A DNA stretch of 64,000 nt, taken from Perkinsus chesapeaki (lineage: Eukaryota; Perkinsozoa; Perkinsida; Perkinsidae). Positions 22,141-35,265 of the stretch are shown piece after piece (the first letter of the stretch is position 1; the number at the start of each line of letters is the position of its first letter). The DNA is taken from assembly GCA_013115145.1 (NCBI GenBank), contig JAAPAO010000002.1, positions 62,001 through 126,000 of the forward strand, in the 5' to 3' direction. The translations under genes and the position numbers were made by a program. The notes below the pieces were generated by a model. The model did no database searches. It was not told the origin of the DNA and was given only the letters and a program-made list of their open reading frames with translations.

Positions 22141-22782
22141 ATGCAATGGTTAACACGCAACGTTTCCGAACAGCCCCGAAGATTTGAAGGCACTCGAGAA
22201 AAACGTGGCATTTTCGTAACTGGCTTGGACCTGGGCGAGGACGATAGAAGGTGGGTACCATACTGTGATACCATATTAGATGTTCCTGCTAAAGGTTTAG
22301 CTTACCGCTCGTTGTCAAGCGGGAGCAGCCGAAGATAAAATCGGTCGACTATATGGAACATATCCTTGCGGTTAGAGACTCGACTTTTCCACCGGCATTC
22401 TCGTGGCTCCTCTCAGAAGCAAGACACAAGCTCTGTCGATGAATTAGAAGAATTGCGGAGACTTATATTTGGGACCAGGAGAAAGCTGGATCGATCTCGG
22501 AGTCAATTAGATGGTAATGCGGTTGATGTTAGCAGACAGACTGAACTCTCCAGCAGGTCTGCGCAAACATGTTCAATCGATGAAGTCTCTCCACAGTTCT
22601 ATTGCACCGAGTATAGTCCCGCAGAGAGTAGAGCAGCAGGGACGTCTTCTCCAACGGTAAATGGGAAAATGGACGCTCAATCTTTTTTATGTATGGCGTC
22701 AGGATCGCGTCGTGTCCTCATATTCAAAGGCACCCGCGGCAATCGCGCGATAGAGCTAGCAGACGGGCATCAAACAGCGTAA
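22141..22782 (+). CDS. Small hypothetical protein
   Basis: Three exons by frame continuity: MQWLTRNVSEQPRRFEG from 22141, an intron of about 50 nt from 22249, LPLVVKREQPKIKSVDYMEH, a 46-nt intron, then KQDTSSVDELEELRRLIF and a Ser-rich tail ending ELADGHQTA. About 210 residues, with a predicted helical segment around DELEELRRLIFGTRRKLDRS. No family recognised. It begins only 100 bp after the kinase stop and could be a 3' extension of that transcription unit rather than a separate gene. Confidence 0.4.
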
Positions 22783-23186
22783 ATCATGGATTGCAGCAAC
22801 ACCAGGGCATTCGCTAGTGCCGGAAAAGCTATGTGTTGAGTTCCTGTAGTTGAGGAGTTAACAGTAAACCAAGCGCATCCAGTATTCACGGGTTCTACAT
22901 TTTCCGGACTGCCAACGCAATATACTCCTCAGAGCGCTACATTTGATCTCAAGTAATTTATGTTAGTCTACGGCCTGCAATTACAACTAATAAATATAAC
23001 AGTAAACCATTAATGGGACTGACACTATTATACGTATTCGGTAACCGGAGCAGTATTATACCAACACGAGGTTGGATCCTGCTAGCGGAATGATAACTCA
23101 GAAGGTGCCGTAGAACGACAGCATGCATGATAAATGGTGTAACTGGAGTTAAAAGACCTCATCGTCGTCGGAAAAGTAGTCCTGAT
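22783..23186. other. Convergent intergenic spacer
   Basis: About 400 bp, AT-rich, between convergent genes. No gene or repeat seen. The last 40 bases could instead be coding for the neighbouring - gene if its final exon reads DQDYFSDDDEVF. Confidence 0.4.
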
Positions 23187-26100
23187 CTAATTCTCCTTCC
23201 GAGTTGATATACCTATCTCGTTGACGGTCGAGGCGGTTCTGGGAATGACATTTCCACGGCAAGATTCAATGGTGTCCAATCTTACCCGATGGTCAATTTT
23301 CTCTAGGGCTTCAACCAAGCCATCTTCGCCAAGCTCATCGTCGTCAGTGATGATTGGCTTGCCAGGAACAGGATGACTAATATGGCCTGACCCGAACCAT
23401 AAATTCACCCCCGCCTACCGCTGGGCTACTACCGATATCCAGACCGAGCTCCCTGTTCCTTTGGCCCTCAAAGAGAGCTTGCTTCTGCCTATGGAGCGTT
23501 TGGCATAAAGTGTAGCTAGTGGGATCAACGCGTTGTTCGAAAGGCTGTGCATAAGTGAAAGGGTCATATTCCCCCGTCATATCATCCATAGACGACATGC
23601 TATCGACGGAGCGTCTCCTCATAGGCTTGCGTTTCGGTTCATCTGGTCTTGGCGTACCTAAGCATGTCCGATTCCAGCAGTAGTGGGCACAGCATGTACC
23701 ACTGACCCCCAATTTTGATATCATTGATATCCCAGCTGACATCTGAGTCACTATCGGACAATGGCTGAGGAATCATGTGTCAGACAGATAGCAACCTAGA
23801 TGAATAGTACCAGATCTCCAGGATCTCCTTCGGCAAGACCGTCCATTAGAAGATCTTGCGACTTGTCAGTGTACTGGTGGTCCTTCATGAACTGTTGGAT
23901 TGCCTTGAACCTTCGCACGCCGTCCTTCTTGAATACGATGTCGTTCGTGCCATCATCCTTTGCTTCCTCTTCGTCATCACTTTGCGCCCTGCTCCTCGAT
24001 CCCGCGACCTTACTCCGAGGGTGACACGGAGACTTAGTCGCCCCTCGGCAATAACGGCGACTGCACTCTTTAGCAGTTTTCGTACCCACTGCTTTAGCCA
24101 CCCGCTTCCAGAACCTGTGAATTCACGAACTGACTGATTTTCCTCATATTATGGATAACAATACACATTCCCACAGAACGCTCCCATTCTCTAGAGCCTC
24201 CCCTTATTACCCAGCTGTGATATGGCCTTCGCTATCAACCGCCTTATATAACATGTCAATCTCCTCCTTGGACCATTCATCTCTGGCAGGCTCTGCTTCG
24301 CACACTAAACTCTCAGTGCTAGAGGTTCGCTTAGGCCGAGCTTTCGCCTTTGCTTTGGATTTGGCCTGCGAATGCCCCATTGTACAATCAGCCACGATCC
24401 CATGTGTCACCTTTGCTTTAGGCTTCTTCTCGGCCACGCTAGCCACAGTCGATTTATCCTCTTCCACGGGCGCAGGCTTATCCAATTTGAGGATCTCTTC
24501 ACCTACTAGTCTCCCAATATCAGTAACGCTAAGAATGTCTTCGTAGGAATGATCGCCATGCACGAACCTTCACAAGGGCTCTTGACTAGGGCTCGGCGAA
24601 GCGGGAGATCTTACACCACGAGTGCAACGTCCTCCGACTTATACTGTCCAATCTCTGCGACACTGCCTTCAATCCACCCCTCCAGGAACTTCCGCTCGAT
24701 CCTCATCCCAACCAAAACCTTGACCTCTACAAGGGCGTCGATTTATACAAAAGACTGCTCAGGACTGTGGATTACCTCCCACTGAGAACGGTTGGAAGTT
24801 TCTGGGTACTTTCAATCGTTTTTTCTTCCGCCCTTTAGTAGCTGGAGGGGCCTAGGGGTGAAAGTCAGCCCACCATCGAGTACCCTCTATTACCTTCTGC
24901 AGCTCAGTGACAGACTCAATAACCTCGAAAGAGTTAATCCACTCGGCAATCGAAGCGTTCGACCTTTTCTCCGGTGGCCGTTCATCCCTCACGAAATCCG
25001 CCCCCTCTATTTCCTTCAGACTCTTGCGTCTAGTCGGACTAGCCGTCACATTCGAGCGTCCCCTATTTGTTTGTATGCTAGGCTGTCGTGGGGCAGTTTC
25101 GCCGTGGCTACCACCGACACTATTGTTTCTGCTAACCGTTCTCGACCCTGGTCGATTGTGCGTTGAGTGCACATGCAACATATATTGGTCGAACGACAGT
25201 TCGGCGCTTTTCTCCGTGCCCGTCGAGCCCCTATGCGGGGCAACAGCAGGAGGCAATACCGAGGTCGCCGAAGGCCTCGGTCGTTTTCTCGCCAGGGAAG
25301 ACCTTCGGGATATGTGACTATCCAGGATGCGCGGTGATGGTAGCTCTTCCAGCCAAGGCGGAATACCACTGTCAGAGCTCCCGTAAGGGCGAGAGAAACT
25401 AACAGGCAAACTAAGAAAGGCCGGCAAAATATGCAGGAGGAGAAGTCGCAGAATATGCCAAATACTTTGCCGTGGCACGCGTGCTGTGGTAACATTGCAC
25501 GCATGCGCACCGACACAATCCCACCTTAAAATGCATTTCCATCTGTCCCATGGCAAGCCGTCCTCGAAAAGTTCCATAACCCGTTGGTGAGGTCGTTCCT
25601 TACTCCCCCGAGAGGCAGCCTCGCAAGCTGACTCGGCCATAGCTTGTACGTAGGGTCCTCGAAGGCGGACCACCGAACCTAAACCAGGCTTCCCCAGAAT
25701 GCTTCTAGAGAATGCCGCTACCCCCTCTTGTGACAACCATCTTCTCCTTGAGTACATGGACAATTTCGCTGGTAGCCCAAATGCAATGGCTTATAGCCTT
25801 CTTGCCGCTAGCATCCCATTCAATTTGCTTTCCTTGGATCACCGGCACCAGTTTCCCCTTCTGGCGAGCGAACACCAGTGCCCAGTTATACTGAGGGGAG
25901 CAGCAATCATCCACTATTAGTCACTTGGTCGCCTACAGCATACCAAAGGGAGCTGCTCCGTATCTGGGCTCATCTTCTGAGCACAAATGGTACACCGTCC
26001 ATGATGAAGAGGCTCGCAATTGGCATGAGACTAAACGAGTTGCGTATGTTCCACAGAACTGCGAGATCAAGCCCCGTCCCGTATTACTGCGTGTCGACAC

Positions 26101-26437
26101 GTTACGCACTTGTTGATGACATCACCGCCCTTCCCGCAAACAATGCAGAAGTTATAGTGCATTGGCACTTTATCCTTCGCATGCCGTTCTTGAGCGCACG
26201 TATCGCACATCCAACGCCGAATTTTCCTGGGATCGCATCGGAGAGGGGGATAGGTGCATTGTGGATGACATCGGAACCCACAGCTGTGGCACCGTAGAAT
26301 CTAATAAAGAATTCACAAAGCCCGCACAGAGATCCTACCACTGGGCACTTGGCGTCTGTCAAACCCCAACACCGCTGACATTGAATAACCCGTCCTAGCT
26401 CTCCTGCCTCCGCGGTGAGAGGAGGGCCGATGGCCAT
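23187..26437 (-). CDS. PHD-finger protein fused to a SANT/Myb-like domain
   Basis: Start region MAIGPPLTAEAGELG (ATG 26437). A C4HC3 PHD finger is built from two exons across a 38-nt intron: VIQCQRCWGLTDAKC, then ILRCHSCGFRCHPQC and RRWMCDTCAQE. A second Cys cluster follows (PMHYNFCIVCGKGGD, CVTC, RCTICAQKM). Next is a conserved exon (NWALVFARQKGKLVPVIQGK), a long Ser/Arg/Pro-rich linker, the segment EVKVLVGMRIERKFLEGWIE, and a SANT/Myb motif split by an intron (DEWSKEEIDMLYKAV near 24240; FWKRVAKAVGTKTAKEC near 24060-24110). The acidic tail includes SDSDSDVSWDINDIK. Seven or more introns, several 38-53 nt. A histone-reading chromatin protein is the likely role, from PHD plus SANT. The last exon is ambiguous (stop at 23187, or in another frame at 23155). 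Paralogue of the gene at 26747-28139. Confidence 0.65.
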
Positions 26438-26746
26438 TGCAAAGATATGACCACCTTGCAGGTGAGACAATCTGAATGCTTGACCAGACGTTGAAGGTAG
26501 TCTGGAGCCAATAGCCTAGAAAGCTTAAAGTACTTCTATTAGCATTCCGAGCACGACTCTTTAATAGAGTCTTGGTCCCATGCGGCCTAGGCTATACCTG
26601 TGCTCTTACGGCAATTAGCGCCGCACCTCTGACTCTTCCTTTGACAACAACCAAACTCGAGAGTCACGAAAATGAAACAGTCGTGAACGACACACACCCG
26701 GCGAAAGCCGTCACTCTGTTTAATCCTACACGACAAAGCATGATGC

Positions 26747-28139
26747 TTAGTTACTAATACTAGAATCGGTGGTCCGAGTATCCTCCAAGCCGGCCAAAAA
26801 TCGTCGTATTGCTCGGCAAAGAAGAGGCTTCACTTTGGAGAAGATGCCCACAGGAAAAGGCTTGTCATTATATCTGAGAGATACGAAGTCGTTGACAATT
26901 ACGTTGATCGTTGCTCGGCACCTGATCAAGCACTGCCACATGATCCATAGCGGATAAGGTGGTTCGGCCTGAAGAACGCAGCACGCCCAGGTGCAAGGCT
27001 TGTATATCGCTCGATCGGCAAGCTCTCGGTCACACCATATTCGTCGGGCAGTCGTCAAACAGAAGCTCCCAACGAGCCGAATGACTGCACCTGGCAAAGA
27101 ACACGATGAGAGAGGATATCGATACCATAGCAGCACGGTCTCCCGAATATCGTTCTATCGATTATCACAGATCTTTCAAAGCCCACTTGACGCGAACTTT
27201 AGAAGAAGGGCTCAATGCTTGCTGAAGATGCAAACACTCACCGTCAGAAGTTCGAATCATGCTGTCCATGGTCCAATTGATAACTTCGCCTTGAGAGAGG
27301 TAGATGCCCATTCTAGAAGCGGCACCGCCTCCATCACGCACCACTGTTTTACCAGTAATCAGCATGCGTGTGCGACCATCACAATGTTCGAAAACAGGAC
27401 TCCAGCTGAACTAAGAGCGCGAGCGCTTGAAACACGCAGTGCCTGTCATGTCTCACCAAGTCAAGGGCCCTCTCCTGGCCTCTCTTGCAGTGCCAGCAAT
27501 ATCCATCTGTCATCCGACCGCACCCAAAGTGTGCCTAATCCACAATGGTCGCGAAGCTAGCCTTCGAATAAAAGCTTCGTTCCTACTGCATAGCGGCATC
27601 CAGCGCAGTAGAGAGATAGTCCATCGCCAGCCTTCCCACATTCACAGCAGTAATCATAGTGGATTGGCAAACCACACCGCCAGTAGTTCTCCTGCGCACA
27701 GCCCTCACAGACCCAACCTCTGTGGTCGCATAGGGCGGTATTGAGTTCAGGGAAAGTGCACTTTTGATGACATCGAAAATCACAGAGACAGCATCTGATG
27801 ACCTGAAATTAGAAGTCAGCGAACGACGGTGCAGCAGTTCAGGTATCGTTATACTTTCCCTTGCCTCGCTTTCTGATTACGGCAAACTTGACATACACGA
27901 CCAGAGTGGCGGTATTCTTCAAGTTTTTCCAACTTCGTTGACTGGACGCACTCTTTTCCGTGTCTGGTTAAGCTCGTCGGTGGCCTGCCCAAATTCCCCT
28001 GTCGTCCTTTGAGCCGTTTTGGCAACGGCAGCTTCGATATTTCGTCCTTTCCAATCCTCGACTTCCTCCTGTAGGGTGTTTTTAACTTTATGGGCCGAGT
28101 ATCTAACCGTTTTGGCTCGCTGAGTTCAAGGTTGACCAT
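26747..28139 (-). CDS. PHD-finger protein, tandem paralogue
   Basis: ATG at 28139 (MVNLELSEPKRL), basic N-terminus, then a C4HC3 PHD finger over two exons: RVCQVCRNQKARQGK, VIRCCLCDFRCHQKC, GWVCEGCAQEN. A second Cys cluster follows (PIHYDYCCECGKAGDG, LYCAGCRYA, GYCWHCKRGQ), then a conserved exon (WSPVFEHCDGRTRMLITGK). The neighbour at 23187-26437 has the same order, spacing and intron positions: HYDYCCECGKAGD matches HYNFCIVCGKGGD, and CAQEN matches CAQER. They therefore look like a tandem duplicate pair. Unlike the neighbour it has no SANT region and ends FLAGLEDTRTTDSSISN at 26747. Some joins between 26960 and 27170 are uncertain. A chromatin-reader function is inferred from the PHD finger. 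Confidence 0.6.
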
Positions 28140-28582
28140 TAAGTGCAACTCTGCGAAACAAGCAACACAACCCGGCCGCCTCTGCTCGGACCCATTCTCC
28201 TTAAACGAAATAATGTGTAATCTCTTAGACGGGAATCAACATGATTACGAATATATGCCCCACTCCCCAACCCCGACCAACGCAAAAAGATGGCAACTTA
28301 AACTCGATTAGTAGTTGTAGTAGTCGAGAAGGATTCAGTAGTCGTACTTCACTATGGAGACCTCATATGGCGACTCCGTATTATTAATATGTAAATAAAA
28401 TCTTTTGATGGTTGTATTCACGAAGAGAGTGTCCCAAAAGCCCACATTCTAGTTGTGGCATACTTGTGGGACAGGCTCTTGTTGAACATAGGAAAGGCGA
28501 TCAGTTGCGTGATACTAGGAAGCCATTTAAGTGCACCTGAAAAGATGGTTGCTCAATACGACAGAATAGCAGAAAACTACCT
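28140..28582. other. Intergenic spacer
   Basis: About 440 bp, AT-rich, between two - genes: the 5' side of the PHD gene and the 3' side of the MYND gene. No supported feature. Confidence 0.45.
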
Positions 28583-31500
28583 CTAACTTTTGACAAGCCT
28601 ACACACGCTCTTATGTTTCGGCCAATCTTTTTTCTGGCAGGTGACGCCGCAGTAATACACATGCTTGCATCTCGAACAGGCTTTTGCATTGTTGGCCGAG
28701 CGGCATACAGAGCAGCGCTGCATGGCGTGTGAAGCATTAGGAGTACTGGGCGCTGTGGAAACTGCTGACGGCGCGCCAGTGCTACCACCAAAAGGATTCA
28801 TAGGATTTCCACCCATCCCGAAACCACATTTACCAATTCCCATCAACGAAGCCAGACCCGCTAAGTTATTCATATCGTTCATCATGTGATCAAGTCCGCC
28901 GAGCCCACTGAGCACGTCATTAACCGTCGGTGCCTTATGCCCTCCAACGGGCTCGCTCCCCGCGGTAGAATAGAGAGGGAAGATAATAACCGGCTTGAGG
29001 CACCTCCTCCATGAGGGAGTCGAAGGCAAAATCTTGTAACGTAACCACGAGCGCCAGAATATGTCGGCTTCCTTGCATGACGATTTCTTGTGAGGTTTAA
29101 GAGAGCCGCAAACGCACGCTGTGTCCTCTGGAACGCCTCGACTAATAGCGGCGAGGGACTTGGCGGCAGGTATGTATTCCTGCTTCCAGCACTCCACGGT
29201 ATCCTTCTCAGCAGTGATATGCCTCAAGCCGTCACCTATGCCATTAACCGTCAGGGAGAGGTCGCTGAGGTTAGCATCGTCGGAGGTGACTACACCACCC
29301 CTGAGAACAGTACCATAATTACAGTCGTAGTCCACACAGGTTGCCAGAACGAAGATGATCTCAGTATCTCTGCCGCGACCAATACTGAACAGCGACCGAT
29401 CATATCCATGATCAGGGGATGAGACATCCTCATTCGTGGCAAAATAGAATTGGAATAGAGCCTCGCGTAGTAGGAACCTCGTGGTGATATTAGTGCGAGC
29501 ACTCGGTGGGATCATGCGGCCCCTCAAGCTCGGGTTGGCCCAGATGAACGGTGAGCCCGGCACCCCATTTCTGAGGGCGTCTACAAAGGTATCAGGTACT
29601 CTCGGGATATCCGTCACCGCGTTAGTTGCTATGCTGACATTGCATCGGGGAAGTGCGTCAGCAGCACCGCGACCGAGGGAGGAACATGCCGTCGCCGGAA
29701 TCATCACCTCCACCAAAGCGGCTTCCCTGCCTTTACGTAAGCGAACATCTTTCTCTGCAGCGTCAACAGGTAAGGATAACGAGACTAATTTAGCAGTACC
29801 CAGGCGCACATCAATTGTATTGCTGCATGTGGAGCTCTTTTCCGCTTTAGGGTTGCTACCGTCTTTGAGCTTCTTCGCATTTTCAGAACCACTTAGTTGC
29901 AACATAAATTTAACCACCCCATCGGCCAGCCATTCCCTCCTGGTGACTTTCACAGCGTCGCTGTCGTTAGCATCAGGGTGCAGGGCGACAGTACACCCTC
30001 TGAGGTTCTCAGGGGCCGATACACCCACGAGTGAGACCGGTACCGATATCTTGTTGTAGGGGGGGTCAAGACATTGTAGTTCGATTGCGGCCCTTGTACC
30101 TTCAGCCAAGGCCTGTTTAGCTGGAGCAGATACCATCGAATGATAAAAGCCATCTTCCATGAAGTGTGCAGGGAACTTCTGCAGTGACTGCCCGAGACGA
30201 ACCACCAGGTTAACGAGGTGGTGGTCTGGAGAGGGCGTCATTGCCCTATCTTTTGTCCAATCCCTACAGGTTTTAACGGTTATTTCTGCGAGATCCAAGA
30301 CTCTTTCCGCTCTAGGGTTTTCACTTTTAAATCCACTACGAAGCGTCTCCGCATATACTTCAGCATGCATTCCATTAAGGGCGGAATCACCAAAGAGTCG
30401 TTTCATACCCGATGGAACTTCTATCATAACGCCATTCAACCGAAGCGTGGCTTCGACCAGTCTCACTGCCGTGCCAGGACCGGCCTCTAAGTGTCTGGTC
30501 TCGCTACAACAAAATGTGATGACTTCTCTGAGTGCTGTCGCAAGGTTGGGAGAATCACCAAGAGACACTCTGTCAAAATCCCTCGCACACCTGCGCCAAC
30601 GGATAGGCAACGGCGCCGTTATAGTCATGTAGGCTCGAGCGTTATCAAAGTGACCTCGGATAAGCATTCCAGAGAGACAACGGGTCGGCGCTAGAAGCTG
30701 AGTCCAAGTGAGTGTCACCAACGGACATAGAGTCCAATCGAACGCCCAAAACGAAAGCAACCAGCCATATCGGAGCACCACAAAGACACCGTTCAATAGA
30801 TTCACCCACTTTGACCGATAGAGTCTTCATAACGTCTGTTGCAATAGTAGCCCGCGGGTTATCAGTGGTCTCGGCCAGCAGCGGACTACAACAGAGTAAG
30901 AGAGGTAGCGCCCCAGTATTATCGCTGATGTTGGAAGTGTCGATGTAGTCGAAGCGCATGGGAGCATCAATTCGGATAAATACCCGCTTGACGTCCTTGA
31001 CTTTCCCGAACACAGACGGATACCAAGCTATGGGTTCAGGGTGCAAAGCGTCACATAGAGCAAATCCATCACCGCAATGCAGGACCAATTTATGCTTCCG
31101 AGTTTTAAGGGCAATCGCTGTGGCTTCAGATCGTCTCGCGAAAATCTCGAAGCACCACTGGGGCGCTTTGATAGGCCCGTGCACCGGGCGTATGAACTTG
31201 GTCTCAGGCTTCTCCATGCCCTCAAAAAGCGCTCGAAGCTCATGCGAGACCGAGTTGTACGGATGCGCATGGTAGTGAATCCTCCATATCTTGGCAATAT
31301 GATGCGCAGGTGCATTCTCCAAGGGAGTATCCAGGGCCTTTTGCAAGTCGATGACGTCAGGGAAGAAGGTGGGGTTCACGCAGCTCCTGGATCCAATGGC
31401 ACTCGGAGACAATCTGCGATCGATGGAGCATATCTTAGATAAGGCTACAAAACCCTCATCGAAATACTTCTCAATAGCGGTAGCATAGTCGTCCCGGCCA

Positions 31501-32180
31501 GCGAGGTCAGTATAGACGGAAGCTGCTGGGGGGAGATCACCAATCTTGCCCAGAGCTTCTGAAAACCGATGCCGAATAGCTCTCACACGGTCGGCTGCAC
31601 CAGCGACACCGAATGCGCCGTCTTGCAGACCCTTCTCCCACCACTTCATCAACTTCAAGAGGGAACCAATGTCACCACTGACGTACACACCGTGCTTCCC
31701 CAGAATGTTTTCACTCCACGCGTCCATGTGCTCCAACATGTTCGTGACTTCGGTAATAGCAGTGGCCAGCTCTTGGCTACAAGCCTCGCTAACGAACATA
31801 CAGTTAAGCAGTTCCCACGCGACCACTAGGTTTTCAAAGGGAACCTTGGCATCATTATGATTGAGAATGAGGTAGGAGTGGAGAAGCGAGCGAGCGATCA
31901 GACATGGTTCAATGTCGCACCCGACGACGTGCAGAGGAGTTTCTCGCCACAAAGGATCCTTGCCGCAGCCGTCCGCAGTCTGGTTTAGATGGAACGTATA
32001 AGTAATAGAGGATAGGTCACTGCATCCAAGCAACAGGGCCCGCGTGGGTACCGATGCATTGCGTGACGTGACACAAAGGTCGCGAGGTGGCACATTGGCA
32101 TAAGGATAGAGATAAGTGAAGCGCCCCACAATAGGGCATGATGGAGAGAAAGTCAGGCGGATATCAGGAGTGGAAGCCAT
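28583..32180 (-). CDS. DUF4470-type protein with C-terminal MYND zinc finger
   Basis: The N-terminal part (ATG 32180, MASTPDIRLTF) contains the DUF4470-like core RALLLGCSDLSSITYTFH followed by VVGCDIEPCLIARSLLHSYL, a methyltransferase-like nucleotide-binding look that this family shares. The C-terminal end is a MYND finger: RCSVCRSANNAKACSRC and YYCGVTCQKKDWPKHKSVC, with the stop at 28583. The N-terminal frame (517 codons open from 32198) and the C-terminal frame (open from about 30805) overlap by 160 bp in different phases. An intron ending at the TAG near 30690 (28 or 92 nt depending on donor), or a sequence error, must join them. Total about 1,180 residues. MYND fingers bind proline-rich peptides, often in chromatin regulators; the function of the rest is unknown. 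Confidence 0.75.
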
Positions 32181-32665
32181 AAAGATTCCAATGCTCACCG
32201 CACTAACTGAAAAATATCACTGTCAGTGGGTTCCTACTAGGAACATCTTAGCGAGTTTCTACCAAGGAAGGTGTATCCGTTACTGTGCCGAAGAACACCT
32301 CCATCAAAAGGACCGGAACCAAACCCGGCATACTGCTATCACTACTGACGGTTTACACGATCAACGCCCCTAAGGAATAAGGGTCTCTATTGCCCTTGTT
32401 CGAAGGTTAGACGAAAACACTTGAGCGAAGTTCAACCCAATGAACTGTGACCCAATGCTGCCCCTACTCTTTAATTTAATATAAACGCAAGAACGTTCGT
32501 GGAACAAATCGCTCGAGCGAATGCCACATAACAAATGGTGGCAACTTGAAATACCGAAACCGGAAACCCGGTACCGATAATTCCCAGAAACTAATAGGAA
32601 TCTGAAACTCTACGTAAGGCAAGTGATAGCAGTAGGCTATATGAATGATAGGGACGATGGTCGGG
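32181..32665. other. Intergenic spacer
   Basis: Upstream region of the MYND gene and 3' flank of the GMC oxidoreductase gene, both on the - strand. An open frame of 85 codons on the + strand (32116-32373) overlaps the MYND start and has no support. Confidence 0.45.
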
Positions 32666-35265
32666 CTATCGCTGCTCGGTCTGCCAGTGCGGATTCTCCC
32701 ACCACAGGGGCTGTTGCTTGTCTGAGAAGGAAAGCGATCCGCTACAACGGGCTAAGTGCAAAAAGGTCCAGACTCACCACTCTCAATAGGCTTCAAGTAG
32801 GGGCGACCACGAATGTGATCCGCAAACTTCTCCGCCATCATCAACGTCGGTGCGTTCAAGTTACCCGACGTCATTGAAGGCATTGCGCTAGCGTCCACTA
32901 CTCGAACCTAAGATGCACTATATGCACTAAACGGTTTACGTTTGGAAACACACATTTGACGCTCCATAAAGGCGTCCGTGCTCATCAACGACCTTCCCCA
33001 TAGCTGCGGTGCCTGCAAATACGATACCATGGAGCTGCTAGACTTTAGCCGGGCAGCGCTTACATGACAAATGATATGCCGAATGACTGGAGTTTTTGAT
33101 CCACTCGTCGCAAGCTTCATCACTGTTGAGGTCGAGGTCCGGGCCCGGAGCTAAACGGCTCTCCATGTAACTGCGAATAACTAGTATATACCGACAATTC
33201 AAACGAGATCAAATGTAGGGTTCCAGAAGGATCCACGCGGGAACGTGTCCCGCTCTTACTAGTCTTTGAACGCGGGCTGTTCCATAATTTCAATAGTTCT
33301 CCGCAACCCCTCCCGCATGTCTTTCATATCCTCCTCGACAGCTAGGAAGTTAGGATCGATCAGGGGCTCATCTCGAGGGTCCTTCGACACCAACTTGATG
33401 GAACCCCGCGACTGGGGACGCATAGTTCCTCCATGAGCTTGGTAGCCATGATGTGGCAAGAAGTCGAGCTGACCCACCACGCAGCCAGGAATGAAGTGGT
33501 ACTGGAAGTCCGGGTGTCGGATACCCGCTCGTGTTCGTATGAAGCCACCGGTGTCGAAGTGGTTCGATGCTGCCAATCCCGTACCCTTGAGGAACCATTC
33601 TATTCCAGTGAGGGCCTTAAGATGAGGATATCGCCACGTGGCCACCGGGTAGAGGCTGACGGGCTTCGAACAGAGGTATTGGACATAGAACTCCAAATGA
33701 TCCTGTAGATTTTGCCCGACATTTTGACTGGCTATCACTGGGTCAATTGACAGAGACCTCAAGTCATCTGGATCACCTACGCCCGACAAGTTCAGGACCT
33801 GTAGAAACTATGATATCAGAGTCGTCGAGGCATACGTGATTTTACCTGAGGAGTTCCCACTGCTCCCATTGCGAGGATTATCTCTCGGCTAGCTTTCACG
33901 TACCGCAGTTCACCAACATGGTCGATGTACCTATCATACGGCTTCCGGTGATAGTTCAAGTCCCAAAATTAGATGCTACTCGACTCCAACGCAGCGCTTC
34001 TCAGCGCCATCCGGAGATGGCTCCCATACCAGACGATTCACCATCGCTTGTGTAATAACCGAGCCTGATGAGGCCAACATATATCACTTTCACTGGCTCT
34101 ATCGAGACTCACAGTTGGGCTTCTTGGAGGCCTCATTCAGGTATGCTAGACCAGCATGACATCGCTTCCCATCTGCGGTGACCTGACACAACCGCAGGAA
34201 ATCAACTGTATCTCAGTTCTGCTTACAGTCATATCCATTGGGCCGAATCCTTCCTGTTGTTTGCCATTCATATCTTCGGTGTAGGGATACCCAGCCTGGA
34301 TACCAGCGTCGACGAATGCCTTGAATAGCTCATTCCCAGTTGCGCCCCGTCTAACGTACACAGGGCCGCTGCCACCGCGATAGCTACAGAGGGAGATAGT
34401 AGCGGAATAGAGACCAAGCTTACAGATTCTCGCCGAGCTCGTGCGTGGTAGACTTTTTGAAATACGGCAGAACTTCGCTATAAGACCACCCCGAACAGCC
34501 TGAACCAGCCAACCAGATGAAACGGTGGTCCGCCAGGAAGCGGTCTACCTTCCTCAGAAGCCCATCGTTCGAAGTCTAGGGCGTGACCGCGGACGTAAAC
34601 CATCGCATTAATTCCGGATGACCCGCCTGAAACAAGCAACACTAGTTTTGGCACTGACCCGCTGTACAGGCAAGATAACACATTAACAGTATAAATGACA
34701 TTGCTAGTACAAACGATGCAAAGGGTGTTATCTGCATCGCGGCGGTTTCGATTTTTATGGGCTGGCGTCGATATGAGCGGAGACCAATTGTGTACGGGTT
34801 CGATACTTCAGGCGTATGGCTCAAAACGTCGGAAAGAACAGCGAGGGCAGTGACAAGATCCAGCCCGAATGTATCCTTGAGCGTCATCACGATTGCATAC
34901 CTTCACTAATAATATTACCAGTCATCTTTCCCCTAGGTTCATGTAGGCGCCGGTTATTCATGTGTTTCTGTGGTACTGTATGATAGTCCCAATTATATTT
35001 CCTGTTCGCCAAGTTGAACGTAAGAGCAGCAGGCATGGCAGCCTTCCACCAATCCCAGGTGCCCTTGTGCCACCGTCCTGCCTCGATCACAGCCACCTAC
35101 CAAGCTAGCCTACCGCGACCCCCAGACAGATAGTACCTTAACGTCGGGATCCTCGGAAAGCCTTTTGGCCATGACGCAGCCAGCTGATCCAGCCCCAAGC
35201 ACAATATAGTCGAAGTGAGTAGCTGCAGCTACGGAAAGGCACCGGAGGGAGGATCGCGATAACAT
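32666..35265 (-). CDS. GMC oxidoreductase (choline/glucose dehydrogenase-like flavoenzyme)
   Basis: ATG at 35265 gives [20 protein letters not shown]; the Arg/Ser/Ala-rich leader could be a mitochondrial presequence. FAD-binding ADP-fold: [18 protein letters not shown]. Then [36 protein letters not shown] (GMC signature 1), [39 protein letters not shown] (signature 2 type), [18 protein letters not shown], and [17 protein letters not shown]-terminal active-site region: SAYHLSCTAAMG with the catalytic His, and [20 protein letters not shown] with the second His/Asn position as Asn. It ends [12 protein letters not shown] at 32666. At least eight short introns. Family members oxidise alcohols such as choline or glucose using FAD; substrate not deducible. 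It is near full length for the family (about 600 aa). Confidence 0.88.

Noticed and set aside
22039-22782. Treating the small gene as the C-terminus of the ankyrin kinase
   Set aside because: The kinase frame ends cleanly after subdomain XI with a TAA at 22036, and I found no donor site that bypasses it.
29481-30059. 192-codon + frame
   Set aside because: Antisense to the MYND gene; Ser/Leu-rich composition typical of an antisense shadow.
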